From JABDQW01 sp942492025 (GTDB lineage Bacteria; Pseudomonadota; Gammaproteobacteria; SZUA-229), in contig CALODJ010000006.1 in NCBI GenBank assembly GCA_942492025.1, positions 310,001 to 374,000 of the forward strand: a stretch of 64,000 bases of DNA, read 5' to 3'. The notes below the pieces were generated by a model that ran no database searches, was not told the DNA's origin, and saw only the letters and a program-made list of their open reading frames with translations. The position numbers and the translations under genes were made by a program. Below, piece by piece: positions 63,707 to 64,000 of the stretch (position 1 is the stretch's first letter; every line of letters begins with the position of its first letter).

Positions 63707-64000
63707 ATGATCAAAAATATCATACCTCTAATCATTATCTCGGCTACCATTATTCATGCTACGGTCGCGAAACCTGATGCTGAACCTGAGAATGTCAATA
63801 TAAATGGTCCACCAAGACTCAGCGTCATACGCGAAGCGCGATTTGTGGGATTCTCAAATAATACGGCAGCTGCTGATGTCGGCCTTGTTGGTATGCATGA
63901 TGCTTGCCGTTCTACATACGGTGCCGGCTCAAGAATGTGCCTGGATATCGAAGTATTTAAAACACCCGGGCTCCGGTCTGTATCGTCTGTAACCAAGGGC
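63707..64000 (+). CDS. Exported protein of unknown function, partial
   Basis: The frame is open from ATG at 63707 to the window end (98 codons). The product has a signal peptide (about 1-21, ending Thr-Val-Ala). A mature part follows with REARFVGFSNNTAAADVGLV, then GMHDACRSTYGAGSRMCLDI. Similar VGF-(S/T)-x(n)-C-x4-(Y/F)-x-SRMC patterns occur in Cys-rich exported proteins of proteobacteria. The two Cys may pair. The 3' end lies outside the window. Confidence 0.65.
   Translation, partial: MIKNIIPLIIISATIIHATVAKPDAEPENVNINGPPRLSVIREARFVGFSNNTAAADVGLVGMHDACRSTYGAGSRMCLDIEVFKTPGLRSVSSVTKG

Overview
The window reads as chromosomal DNA of a Gram-negative bacterium, most likely a gammaproteobacterium. 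It has a full lipopolysaccharide core pathway (hldE, waaF, waaC, waaA, Kdo kinase, LpxL-type acyltransferase, O-antigen ligase), the YdbH-YnbE-YdbL envelope module, TolC, and housekeeping genes (ilvD 3' end, glnE, ilvE, argE, thiC). The genus cannot be named from sequence alone. The heavy investment in multihaem c-type cytochromes suggests a respiratory or lithotrophic lifestyle. No tRNA, rRNA, CRISPR array or intact transposase gene was seen.

Layout. 1-11 kb: the ilvD tail, a CDGSH iron-sulfur protein, ydbH-ynbE-ydbL, a phage-like PhoH, a short-chain dehydrogenase-like protein, an M48 protease with LemA, and small envelope proteins. 11-21 kb: the most distinctive block. One strand carries a five-helix membrane protein rich in histidine (probable haem b quinol-side subunit), a 21-haem cytochrome, a 16-haem cytochrome and an outer-membrane beta-barrel with SPOR-like and TPR domains. 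The other strand carries an Fe-S/FAD oxidoreductase and an exported Sel1-ankyrin protein. Together they look like an inner-membrane to outer-membrane electron conduit. 21-26 kb: MoxR, DUF58 and transglutaminase genes, then argE. 26.6-32.4 kb: glnE, ilvE, a zinc-finger protein and hldE. 32.5-57 kb: a large surface-polysaccharide region with seven family-9 glycosyltransferase domains in six genes, including a tandem fusion and a recent-looking duplicate, plus FkbM, other glycosyltransferases, UDP-xylose synthase, an LTA-synthase-like enzyme, a purple acid phosphatase, and the waaC, kdkA, waaA and lpxL genes. 57-64 kb: a pcm-like, rhodanese and tolC operon, thiC, a truncated nucleoside transporter gene, a beta-lactamase-fold hydrolase and the start of an exported protein.

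The intergenic spaces are rich in short dispersed repeats. Visible families are GTAGGGTGCGC palindromes, a GAGAAATGCGGGTTAG motif, GGAAACTCTGA hairpins, TCATTGCGAG repeats and an ACGCAAA-type repeat. A perfect 31-bp-arm hairpin lies at 4007-4070.

Product names come from motifs and remembered family features. No database search was possible. Starts were adjusted where an internal ATG with a better signal peptide, conserved N-terminus or ribosome binding site was visible.
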